DNA of 64,000 bases from Oreohelix idahoensis (taxonomy: Eukaryota; Mollusca; Gastropoda; Stylommatophora; Oreohelicidae). This document shows positions 41,701 to 53,700 of this stretch, piece after piece. The position numbers and the translations under genes are program-made. Location of the stretch: the NCBI GenBank assembly GCA_024509875.1, contig JAMPIV010004247.1:459501-523500 (forward strand), in the 5' to 3' direction. The notes beneath the pieces are model-generated. The model saw nothing but the letters and a program-made list of their open reading frames with translations. It was not told where the DNA came from and searched no databases. Position 1 is the stretch's first letter. Each line of letters begins with the position of its first letter.

Positions 41701-44700
41701 CTTCCCGTAATATTGCTGCATTTATTTACAGAGGCGTATTCACCTGTCAGCCCTGTTCAGCCTAAGGGTCAAACAGTGGTGACGCCTCTTACTTCAGAAG
41801 TGTCTTCTTTGTCGTCGGGAATTAGGCCCCCGGTGGTATTACATCTCTCAAGGGAGGGAAATACTGACAAGAAGGAACATGTGCACGGTTCTTCAGTCAA
41901 CCGCAAACGGTTACGCCCTGTTACGGCGATGTCTGGCCAAGCCAGTCAGACTGTTTCAAAACACTGGGAGGTCGCACCATTTGGTAATCATTATTTACCA
42001 CGCGCCACCAGGAAAATTCGTGGGCGAAGGAAACACATGAGAGGCAGGAGGAAGGGTGACCACTCAGGGTGCAGTCGCCAGGAGAAAACCCCCTGGCGTG
42101 ACCCTCACGATCCAGGGCTTGCCAAGGTTCTCAAGGATATGGAGATGGGCCTGTATGACAATCCTAATTAGGACAGTGATTAGATCGGGATGTAGATCTA
42201 GATACGGGCCAGTATGAAACCCAGAGATTTCAGTGATTTAGCACAGTTCCCGTACTTGAAAGGGGGGACTTATGTGACGCTACACTGTAATTCTGACTTT
42301 TAACAGGCCCGATTCTGTGGTTCTATTTTGAATTTTCACCAGTTTTATTTTTCTTCTGATCACGCGATTTTCCGTTGTTTACGGAAATCGCTATTTTCGG
42401 GCACGCTTTTTCACCATTTTATTTCTTCTCATTTGAATATATATCGTGTTTGGTATTTTTTTTGAGTAGATAAATTAAATGGGTTCGTTTATGGTGGTAG
42501 GTTTAATTTTCACTCGGCCAGTTTTACCCTCTTCTGAATTTTTCGCGATTCCCGTAAATTTCATTTGTTTACGAAAATCGATATTTTCGGGCACTCCTGT
42601 ATGACGAGTCCGGAAGCACGCGGCCGGAAGCACGCTGCCGGAAGCACGCGGCCGACAGGAAGTGACGCAATTTTAAGCACGCGGGATTTTGCGTAGGTTG
42701 ATAATATTGATTTTTTTCTGGCACTGCCATTGGTCCAGGATATGCGTGGGAGAGGAATTCGCGTGGGTGTTTTCTCTTGTATATAATGAGACAGAAAATG
42801 GGGATTCGGTCTCTATGAAAAATAATTGCCTGGCCGTAGGACGTCGTAATTATCGTTCTCCACTGTGGGAAAAACCCGCGATAAATTTGGTATGTAACAT
42901 TTTATTAGTTCGTTTTACTTATTAATGGGTTTTTCAGAAATTCGCCCTTAGGTAAAGATTAACTTTTCAGTTTTAAAATAAACGATAGTGCCATCCATTA
43001 TCATATTTTTGAAGAACGACGTAATGCAACAGTGTGCTTATTCTTTCTATGATTTTGGCAGAAGATAGGAACGTGTGCCCATATTTGTAGAATGTTATGT
43101 AAAACCACCATTTATTTCTGTGTATTTACTAATGTAAATTTATGGGGAAATCCCTGGTGTGTTCGTTAATTTTTCTGAGCCTTAAATGTGAGAAATATTG
43201 TCGGAGGGTTCAGATTTACGTTGTAAGTGAATTATACTGCTTAAGAGGAGTAAACTATTCCTATAGCGAGATTTAATTTAATTTTGGAGCAAGCCGGGAA
43301 ACCTCATGTGTAAATGTTAAAAAGGAATTCCCTAGTTGTAAAGAAGGTTGGGACACGTGATCGGCCATGCGTAACGGCCATGTAACGTGTCAGACGGTGT
43401 GTGCCACGTGGGATAATAGTATTTCATGTATTGTTGTGAATGACGAGTGAAGGCGAGTTAGGTTAGAGATGCGTTAGGTTGGAATTGTTATACAATAGAC
43501 GCATATTCTTTTAATTTCAGCGAGTCCCGGCAAGAATAGTGGGGAGCATAATTTTGTCAAATAAAATTATCCACGGCAAAAGACATCTCAGGGTCAGAGT
43601 ACTCGAGTATCGTCAGGAGCAAAAGAAAATTACCCTATGGTGTCTGGCAGTGAAGTCCCTATGCTTCAGCTGGACCGAGGTTTATTTATCAGACAGCCGA
43701 GAGCATCGCTATTATAGTCTCTAGCAACGGCAGGTGGCCGGGAGACTGGTTTCAATTTCATACAGCCAGAAATCAAGGCTGTGTTTTCCTCTAACTCCGG
43801 AGCGGGTTAAAAGAGGGAAGCTATTCAGCAGCAGAGAAGATTTGTCGACAGTTTATCAAGCACCCCAGGCTTGATACCTGAACAGCATCGTCATCACCAA
43901 ATTCAGGAACAGGTGACAGGGTTACCATACCTAGGTCCTGATAGAAATCGAAAGAAGCGAGTAACGGAGACGCCGCATCACCAGCCCTCGAGTGTTAGAG
44001 AGACACTGAGATCAAGAGAGAAAGATAGAGAAGGAGGGAGAAAATAGACAGGACCAGTAGGGTCTGTTCAGTATCCATTTGACGGATAGACACTGAGTCT
44101 GTGTTCGAAAAACCAAGTCTATTAATTTAGCAATTCTTGTGGTGTAGTTATCGGCGCATATCGCCTAACAAGTAGAAAGCTGTGTAGCCGTTCGTTGAGG
44201 AAGAGTCACCAGGACTAAGACAGTAGAAATTTATTAGTGTTAGAGAGTGGAGGCTAAAAGTTGACAGCCCCACCAAATTAGAGTTGGTTTTAATCACTAA
44301 CCATTTTTATTGTTCCTCAGCAGGGTGACAGAAAGAGTGAATGTGATTTGGGGGGTTTTTTTTTTTTGTCTCTCGTGTCTCTCAATTTAATTGTTACTTG
44401 TTTTCCAGGCCGTGCAACAGTGCACGCTATCGACTGACTTGATGACGTGATATGCCATTTTATGTTTTTCTTGTATGTAAATAAATATATACATATATTA
44501 TTTACTGGATCAGCTTCTATTCTTTACTATACTTACTCTATGTTGTCTGTATAGTAGTGTTTGTGGTCGTATTTATACACCTTATCTCCTTGTATTTAAA
44601 GGAAGTCAGAGGAGGGCGAGACTATAGCCAGTCTAAAGTCACGAAGCGGCAAGGGGAGATTCAAATCCTGGTTCTATCCCTTGAGCCAATAGTCGCGTCT

Positions 44701-47700
44701 GTCCACAGGCATGTCATTCTTCAGCTAAATTCTATCTTCTCAGACTTTCTCATACTAGGGTCTTGTTTTCATTCAGGCAAACTCTATAAAATTAAAACCA
44801 CTTCGTGACAATTATTATTATTATTATTCTTTTTTAATGTTAAAAACGTACTTTAATTATGATGATTATTGCAAATGTAATATTACTTTTATAATGATAA
44901 ATGCCTTAATTATGATTATAGTAAATGTGCGGATGAAAGGATATAGTATATATGATGAGAGAGAGAGAGAGGAAGGGCAGAATGTCAGACGGGCCTGCGT
45001 GCCCAATTCTTAACCCTTTGAAAATAAAGTTCGTTCGTTCGTTTGTTCCTCAGCAGGGTGACAGAAAGAGTGAATGTGATTTGGGGTTTTTTTTTTCTAG
45101 TGTCTATCTAATCTAATTGGTACGTTGTTTTCAGGCCGTGCAACAGTGCACGCTATCGACTGACTTGATGACGTATGATGCCATTTTATGTTTTTCTTGT
45201 ATGTAAATAAATATATACATATATTATTTACTGGATCAGCTTCTATTCTATACTATACCTACATGTGGTCTGTATAGTGGTGTCTGTGGTCGTTTTTATA
45301 CACCTTTGTCACGTAGCGTTTGAAGGATAAGAATTTATTAGAAGAAATAATTGATAAGAATGTGGAAAATTTGGCTCAAGAATTCCTGTTGGGTTTTCCC
45401 ACTTCTGAAGGGTGACGAAGAGGGTAAATTCTCCTAACTAGACAGGTCTGGAAAAGGTTGTAAGGAGATATTTGGTCTCTCGCTACCGTCGTCCCCTTCT
45501 CAGTTATCTATTATTATTCTCAATTAAACTGGGTTTATATTAGATTTTACGAGCCCCCCCCCCTCCCTTATAAAGGAAGATAAACATCAGACAATATTCA
45601 ACATCTAATGGAAGGGACAAAGCATGGGGTACATTATATACACCCAATTGGTTTATTGCAATAAAATGAATAGATGGTGAATGATAGTATTGTCGATGGA
45701 ATTAGTGTCTGCTGTATGTACTATGTGTCTCACATCAAGTGTGTTTCATCATGGATGACAAAAATATGGCATTGATATAGGTGAGTTCCCTTTTTCGAGG
45801 AACTTATCTGTTCAGCCCCTGGCTGATAGTGAAGCGTGGGTAGTTCTCCGGTCTCCTGACATTGCCCCAGGTAGGTCTTGAATGGTTCGGATTTGCCTTC
45901 TCTGTGCTCGACTCCGTATTCTGCTCTGAGATTGGACTGTCGTGCAAGGCTCCACCATAGACTACTCAGATGGACGCTAACCCGCAATTTAGACATGTGG
46001 CTTCAGTGCTTTTAATGCGAGAATTCGCCGATATCGGGATTAGATCTAGCTGTCTCAAGGTTTCCTGGGCAAGTGAAAAATGGCTGGATTTGCCGCACTT
46101 TTAGCGGGTCATTTCCGCTTGGACACGTGATCCGTAGCGTGCATCATGTGACCTTAGCATCATATCGACCTTCAATCAATAACGTTAAAAGTCACGTGGG
46201 GGGTTCTGAAAGTGGCATAAACTGGTTCTATCTAAGTTTATGTAGGTCCTACATTAAAACAGGTTCCTAGCTACCGAGGTCAGGGGTCAACAATGACGTT
46301 GTATCTAAAAATAGCATTAAACTCGAGGAGAAAATCACCGAACGCTAGGAGAATATCCGCAAGTGACATTTCCCGGGACTTTACGATCATGCATTGAAGA
46401 TGATAAAAATGGCGTCTCGTAATTAATAAAAAAAAATGAAGAGAAGATTGGGCAAGTCGTCACAACCTTATCTCCTTGTATTTAAAGGAAGTCAGAGGAG
46501 GGTGAGATTATAGCCAGTTTGACATCACGAAGCGGCAAGGGCGAATCAAATCCTGGTTCTATCCCTTGAGCCAATAGTCTCATCTGTCCACAGGCATGTC
46601 ATTTTTCATCTAAATTCTATTTCCTCAGACTTTCTCATACTAGGGTCTGGTTTTCATTCAGGCAAACTCTATAAACTTAAATCCACTTCGTGACAGTATG
46701 GATACTGGATGAAAGATCACAACAGTTTGGTCTGAAAATTCATAGAAAAGACAAATATTATAAGAATAAATGTGACAAAAGATAGCCACACTGCATCAGT
46801 AGTGGACTTACACATGTATCTTTGCCTATCCTTCACACTGCCCTGTGTAGTTCCTGTGGGTCTATTAACTCTTTAAGTCCCAATCGACTTTATAAAGGCT
46901 CAGGGGTTAGATGCGCTTGGCCCAATCGACTTTAAAAAGCCTTTAGTATATGTGCCTCTGTTTGAGACTGTTTCTAATTATAACTACCCACAAAGTCATT
47001 TCTGACTGCAAGTACATTCTTTTAAATACCGCACGTGTTTAAGAGTGAACGTGTTTCTGTTTTGAGATATTTATTTTAGATTTTTAAAGCGATTTTTTTA
47101 AGCGCATATCCTCCATTTTACCTTGAATAACTAATCATTTTTTTTAAGCGCATATCCTCCATTTTACCTTGAATAACTAATCATTTTTCAATGAAAGCTT
47201 TTATACTTGTAGCACAAGAGTAAAGTACATCCAATTACCTTCAGTTTCATATACAACAACAAAGTTATTTATTGTCACGTAGCGTTTAAAGGATAAGAGA
47301 ATTATTTAGAGGAAATAATAGATCTGATGTGGAAGATTTGGCTCAAGGAATCCCTGCTGGGTTTTCCCACTTCCAAAGGGTGACGAAGAGGGTAAATTCT
47401 CCTAACTCGACAGGTCTGGAAAAGATTGTAAGGAGATATTTGGTCTCTCGCTACCGTCGTCCCCTTCTCAGTTATCTATTATTATTATTCTTTAAATTAT
47501 ATTATATTTTACGAGCCCCCCCTCCCTTATAAAGGAAGATAAACATAGACAATATTCAACATCTAATGGAAGGAACAAAGCGTGGGGTACAGTATATACA
47601 CCCAATTGGTTTATTGCAATAAAGTGAATAGATGGTGAATGATAGTATTGTCGATGGAATTAGTGTCTGCTGTATGTATTATGTGTCTCACACTTCACGT

Positions 47701-50700
47701 GTTTTTCATCATGGATGACTAAACTTTGTGGCATTGATTAGGTGAGTTTCCTTTGTCGTGGACTTAGCTTTTCAGCCCCGGCTGATAGTGAAGTGTGGTT
47801 AGTTCTCCGGTCTCCTGACGTTGCCCCGGTAGGTCTTGAATGGTTCGGATTTGCCTTCTCTGTGCTCGACTCCGTATTCTGCGCTGAGATTGGACTGTCG
47901 TGCAAGGCTCCACCATAGACTGAAGACAAATACGACGGCTTCATTAATTTTCTAGCTTTAGAAAGCAGTCTTTCCCTAAGCCGTCCCTCTGCCTGTCACC
48001 TCAGATTTTAGTCTCTAACATCATATGTCTAGAGTCTAATCTTGAATTCAAGTTTCTCCTGTCTGTCCTTTATTATATTTCTCTGCCCCAGTGGCAGTAT
48101 TATAATTCTTTAGACTGATTTATCGTCAGCTTAACCCGATGAATTATTATAAATGTCAGTTAAACCCACAAAATTTATCATAGAAATGTCGGCAACAGTA
48201 TTCTAGTTCTGTGCCTCTAGCCTAATCGTCATGTCATTATGATGAATTTAACAAATAATTGGACATCCGTGTTTTAGAATTGTCTGACAACATTATCACA
48301 CACTTCATGTCTGGTCGCATCGTCATCGTATTTAATTTATAATGAATATATGTCACGGAAGATTTGGAAACAATAGCCTGTCAAAACATTATCGTTAATA
48401 TTAATTTCCGTTAGTCTAAACGTCGGGTCGAAAATAATCAAATAATATGGAAATTAATAGCTATATATATATATATTCCCGTTATACATTATTATGAACA
48501 TGTACATATCCCGTGGGATCATAAAAAAATATACCCGATCACATGTGGCTGGATGTGATCGTAAAAACAAAAATATGAATAAAGTAAACATACCAATCTT
48601 GCGTCGATTTTGCAATGTACTACACATTTCATCACATTATATTCTAGCGAGATTTCACTTACCTACTCAAAGATGGACGCTAACCCGCAATTAGACACGT
48701 GGCTTCAGTGCTTTTTAATGCGAGAATTCGCCGATAATTGGGTTAGACCTAGCTGTCTCAAGGGTTCCGGGCAAGTGAAGAATGCCCGTGTTTGGCGCAC
48801 TTTTAGCGGGACATTTCCGCTTGGACACGTGATCCATAGCGTGCATCATGTGACATTAGCGTCAAATAAACGCTCCAATCAATAGCGTTAAAAGTCACGT
48901 GGGGTCTTCCTAAAGTGGCATAAACTGGTTTTATCAGCTTAAGCAGTCTTAAATTAAAACAGGTTCCTAGCTACCGAGGTCATTGGTCAACAATGACGTC
49001 GTATCTAAAAATAGCGAGGAGAAATACTGAATGCTAGGAGAATTTCCGCAAGTGACACTTCCCGGGACTTTGCGATCATGCATTGAGGATGAGAAAAAAA
49101 ACGATGTCCGTAAATAATAAAAAAAATGAAGAGAAGATTGGGCAAGTTGTCACACAAGCCCCTCCTCAAGTTTGACGTTCCCGTCCAACTCCTCTTGTCC
49201 TGTCTTCCTCTTCTTTTCCAGTTTCTCATATCTCCTCGGTTGCGTCCGGATGTCTGCTCAAAAAATCTGCCCCTACGTTGTTCTTCCCAGGTATGTATTC
49301 TATGTGAAAGGAATATGGCTGCAACAGGAGTGACCATCTGAATCTCATAAGCCGGGCATTAAGGTTCTTCGACGCTGCAAGAAATATCAACGGTTGGTGA
49401 TCACACTGCACCGTGAACTTTTTCCCGTATAAATATGGTTGAAACTTCTGCACAGCCCATATTAGCGACAGACATTCTCGTTCGATGGTAGAGTAGTTCT
49501 GTTCAGCAGGGTTCAATTTCCTACTAGCATATGCGATGGGGAATAGAGTTGCAGAAGGTCTATCACTAGGCTGCAGGAGAGTGGCTCCTATCCCTATATT
49601 GCTAGCATCTGTTCGCAGCGTAAAGTTCAGAGTTAAGTCAGGCAGTCGCAGAATTGGCCTAGCTGTGAGTTTCTCCTTCAGCAGCGTGTAGGCATTTTCG
49701 CACTCCGCTGTCCAGGTTACTTTGTCCGGGTTCCCATTCTTGGTTAATGCGGTCAATGGCGCACTCAGGGTATTAAAATCTTTAATATATCTCTGGTAGA
49801 AGCCACATAGAGACACAAATGACCTTACATCCTTTTTAGTCTGGGGTCGTGGGGCCCGCTGTAACTTCTCAATATTACGCGCATCTGGGAACATGCATCC
49901 ATGCGAGATAGTGTGTCCCAGGAATTCTAGTTGCTCGCAGGCAATTTGACATTTTGTAGGGCGAGCGGTGAGTCCTGTTTCTCTAAGTCTTTCGAAGAGT
50001 AGGGAAACTGCGTCCAGGTGCTCCTCAAAGGTGTTCGTGGCAATAAGTATGTCGTCCATGAAATTACTTATCCCAGGGTGGTTCAGGGGTTCCAGTAGCT
50101 TCCTCATCATACGAGTAAAGACGCTTGGGGCGTTGCTTAGCCCAAATGGCAATACATTAAACTCGTAATGGCCTTCAGAAGTACTAAATGCTAACATATG
50201 TCGAATTTCCTCTTTTACCGGGATCTGGTAGTACCCTTTGCTAAGGTCTATCTTCGAAAAGTATCGTGCTCTACTCAGCTTGGTGAAAAGCTGATTCTGA
50301 TCCGGTAAGGGCTCCGCTTGAAATTCCGTTACAGCGTTGAGCCTTCGGTAGTCTATGCAGAGGCGATGTTCTCCTGTGGATTTTCTAAGCAACACTACAC
50401 TCGCACTATAAGGCGACTCTGATTTTGAGATAATATTTTCCTTAAGCAGGTACTCGATTTCCTCACTCAATGCCTTTGCTTTAGCATAAGGAACAGGATA
50501 GTTCTTAACTCGTACCGGGGCGAGGTCTGTTAGCTTCATATCAAATTCTATCAGGTTGGTCATGCCAGGTTTATCCGTGAGTGTACTAGTGTGTTTTCTC
50601 AACAACTGTTGAACCCGTGCCTGCTGATCCTCCGTTAAAGTTGAACTAATCTGAACATCTTGATGAGTTTCGCACTGACGAAGAGGGTATTCACAGGAGG

Positions 50701-53700
50701 TCAGGGGTTCTGCCTCAGTTTCCGTCGCAATAGCCAGTGTCAGGAAATGTGCTGGTTCTGCACCTGGTCTTTCATAATATCGCTTCAGCAGGTTTATGTG
50801 GTAAATTTTCTGCTTCCCCTTTATGGCAATCTTGTAATTGGTGCGCGACATTTTCTCAACAATTTTATATGGACCTCTCCACCCGATTTGCAATTTATTA
50901 TTGCTACTGGGCAGGAGTAATAATACCTGTTCTCCTACTTCTAGCTCCCTATCCTTCGCAGTGCGGTTGTAGTAACGCGCATGTTTACGACGGGCACGGC
51001 GTACATTTTCCTTTGCCAGTTCCCATCCTGTTTTAAGGCGTTGGGTCAACTCCTTCACGTATTGGGATGCAGAGGTGACCGTCTCATCAGCTTTATCATC
51101 TGTCCAAGTACGTAACAGTGCCTCTAAAGGTCCTTTTATAGGTCTACCAAACAGCAATGTGGCAGGAGGCATCCCAGTAGAATTGTGGGGTACTTCGCGG
51201 TAAGCAAATAGTGCTGCGGGTAAGTATTGATCCCAGCTCTCTGGTTTTTCCTGCGCAAGTTTCCGAAGGATGGAAATAAGGGTCCCGTTAAACCGCTCCA
51301 CCTGGCCATTTGCCTGGGGGTGGTAGGGAGAGGTGTGGATATGTCGGGCCTGAAATATCCTAAACACTTCCTCGGTGAGTTTTCCTCGGAATTGGGAACC
51401 ATTATCTGTCAGGATCTGTGACGGAAACCCTAGCCGAGTAAATATGGTGAGCAGAGCCTCAGCAACATGCTTAGAATCACAGGCGGGCATAGCAATTGCC
51501 TCTGCCCACATGGAGCAACAATCCACTAACGTGAGTATATAACTGTTTCTCTTTTTGCTACGAGTAAGTGGACCCACAATATCCACCGCTACTCGTTCGA
51601 AGGGTGTGCCCAAGATTGGCATTTCTCCCAGAGTGGCTGGGGCCGTCCAGTGTTTCGGCGCTGTCCTCTGGCACTGTGGGCATGATTTCACATATCTCTG
51701 GATATCGGCGTTGATACCTGGCCAATAATAATGACATGAAATACGCTGAATCGTGGCACTTATGCCCATGTGGCCACTAAACGGAAGGGCATGGCCCATT
51801 TCTAGGACCTGGGCTCGGTATGCTGATGGAACCACAAGTTGCCCATGTTCCTGTCCTCCATTTCCTGCTTTCCGATGCAACAGCCCATTTTTCTTGTAGA
51901 AGTCTCCCTTTTGGAGAGGAGTGTGCGCTCTCGGTAGTTTTTTGTAGCAGGGTGCTAGAGATTGATCCTCCGTTTGTGCCTTTTTTAATTCCTCAGGAAG
52001 GATGTTGGGTGGGGATTCCAACTCCGTATTCCGTTTGGCCTGTCCTCTAGTGGTGACAGCCGCCACAACCAGAGGGTGAATGGGTTCTCCCAAGAACACA
52101 TACCTACACCCTAAGATCAAGGGATAAATAGGGTCGTCCAAGATCGCTGCACGGATTTCCCCAGTCACATATTTTGATTTGACCTTAATCTTGGCTATGG
52201 CCAAACGCATAGGTGCTGCACTTTTAGTAGGTCCTTGTATTTCTATAGTGTCTTCTGTCATCTGGTCAGGCTTGACTAGGGATGCACAGACAACTGCGTC
52301 GAATGCAAGGCCTGTATCATAAAGGCAGGTCACCTCTTGGTCATTTACGAGGACTGTCTCAACGACCGGGGGATGTCGGGGTTTGTCCAGAGGTTCTTCC
52401 GGTCCATTTCCCCTTGCGGCACTTTTACGTAAGCAGGCAGCATGATGAGGTGGGTTTTTCCGGTTGCACTCCTGCGTATTGTGGGTGATGGTTCTACAGT
52501 GCTTACACCATTTTTCCCCTTGCCTCTGCTGCTGGAAATTAGATCTCTGAGTAGTCTTGTAGTCTGGCTTGTCATGCTTTTTGCAGTTAGTATACGGTGG
52601 TTTCACTTGGGGGTCCATGTGTGACTGAGCTGTCTGTCTAGGTACGTAATCTGGTTGTTTCCGTCTGGGTGGTGGATTTCTGATAGTGCTGCCTGATATC
52701 GTTCCGCTAACTGGACTATGGATTCTAAAGTGCTGGCCCCATTCTCTGTCAGGAATCTTCTCATGTCGGAAGTCATGGTGTCCTTCAGTTGTTCGATCAT
52801 GACCATTTCCTTCAGGCCTTCCCAATCATGAGTAAAATTCCCTAGGGCACCCCACTTCTCCACGTAGGAATCCAGTCTCGCAGCAAACTGAGCAAAGTTC
52901 TCTCCGACTTCCCTCCTAGAGTTACGGAACCTCTTCCTATAGGCGTCAGCATGTAGCTCATAACGAACCAATAGTGCCTTTTTCAAAGAGTCGTAGTCAT
53001 CCTGTAAACCTGGAGGAAGCTTGCTATACACGTCATAAGCAGTTCCTCTAAGCCCTTGCGACAGTTTCAGGTTCCATTTGCTCTTCTCCAAACCAAACGT
53101 GGTGGCAAACTTCTCAAATTTGTCCAGATACCTATCGATCGAGTCGGCTTGTTCCGAGAAAGCTTCGAATGGAAACGTCAAGGGTCCCAAAGTTGACATG
53201 AGTGAGGATGGCAAAGGTCCTGTGCCCCCTGCGTGCAAGGAGGCATATCATCTGACCGTGGCGATAGGTTGCCTGAGGAGGTAGATGCGGTCGCACCGGC
53301 TACTGGTTCAACTCTTTGAGCTTGTCCCTGCATCTCTAACTGCTTCATCTTCAATGCATGCTCGCGTTCATCTCTCTCGCTTCTTTCTCTAGCGTCTACA
53401 GCTTTTATCCTCTCATCTATTTCTGCTAACTTTATTCGCTCTTCTCTTTCAGCTTTCGCTGTTTCTCGAGCGTAATACTTATCAGTCTCGACACTGACAT
53501 AATTTGCAAGGTCCACCCCACTATAACCTAGATCTCGACCGGCCTCCCCTAGTGCTGCCTTAAGCTTAACTATTTCAGCCATCTTTTGCAGTTAAAGTCC
53601 ACACTGAGTAAGCTAGTGCTACCTTCCAATAGTATTTCTAGCAACAAGTAAATACTAATTATTTATCCGACTGCTGTAGAATGAAATTACTACAGTTATG

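Larger units (their letters stand above)
35761..44810 (+). mobile_element. Element A: Ty3/Gypsy-type LTR retrotransposon, defective and chimeric
   Basis: The element is 9.05 kb, flanked by 5-bp repeats ATTAT (35756-35760 and 44811-44815). It has two very long LTRs starting TGTGACGCTACACTG and ending CGTGACA (or TTGTGACA). Inside are a Gag-protease ORF, an antisense LINE fragment where pol should be, a short unassigned coding-like tail and a purine-rich AAAGGGGGGACTTA before the 3' LTR. The LTRs differ by few substitutions plus one 150-160-bp deletion, so insertion is fairly recent. It cannot make its own RT or integrase and would need proteins from a relative. Confidence 0.9.

Noticed and set aside
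41726..42171. Envelope gene in element A
   Set aside because: No signal peptide, membrane segment or cysteine pattern in the frame; it is basic and proline-rich.
49226..52825. Assignment of element B to Copia because of domain order
   Set aside because: The integrase has a GPY/F module and the RT has Gypsy-type LPFGLSNAP and FMDD motifs. Order alone is not decisive.
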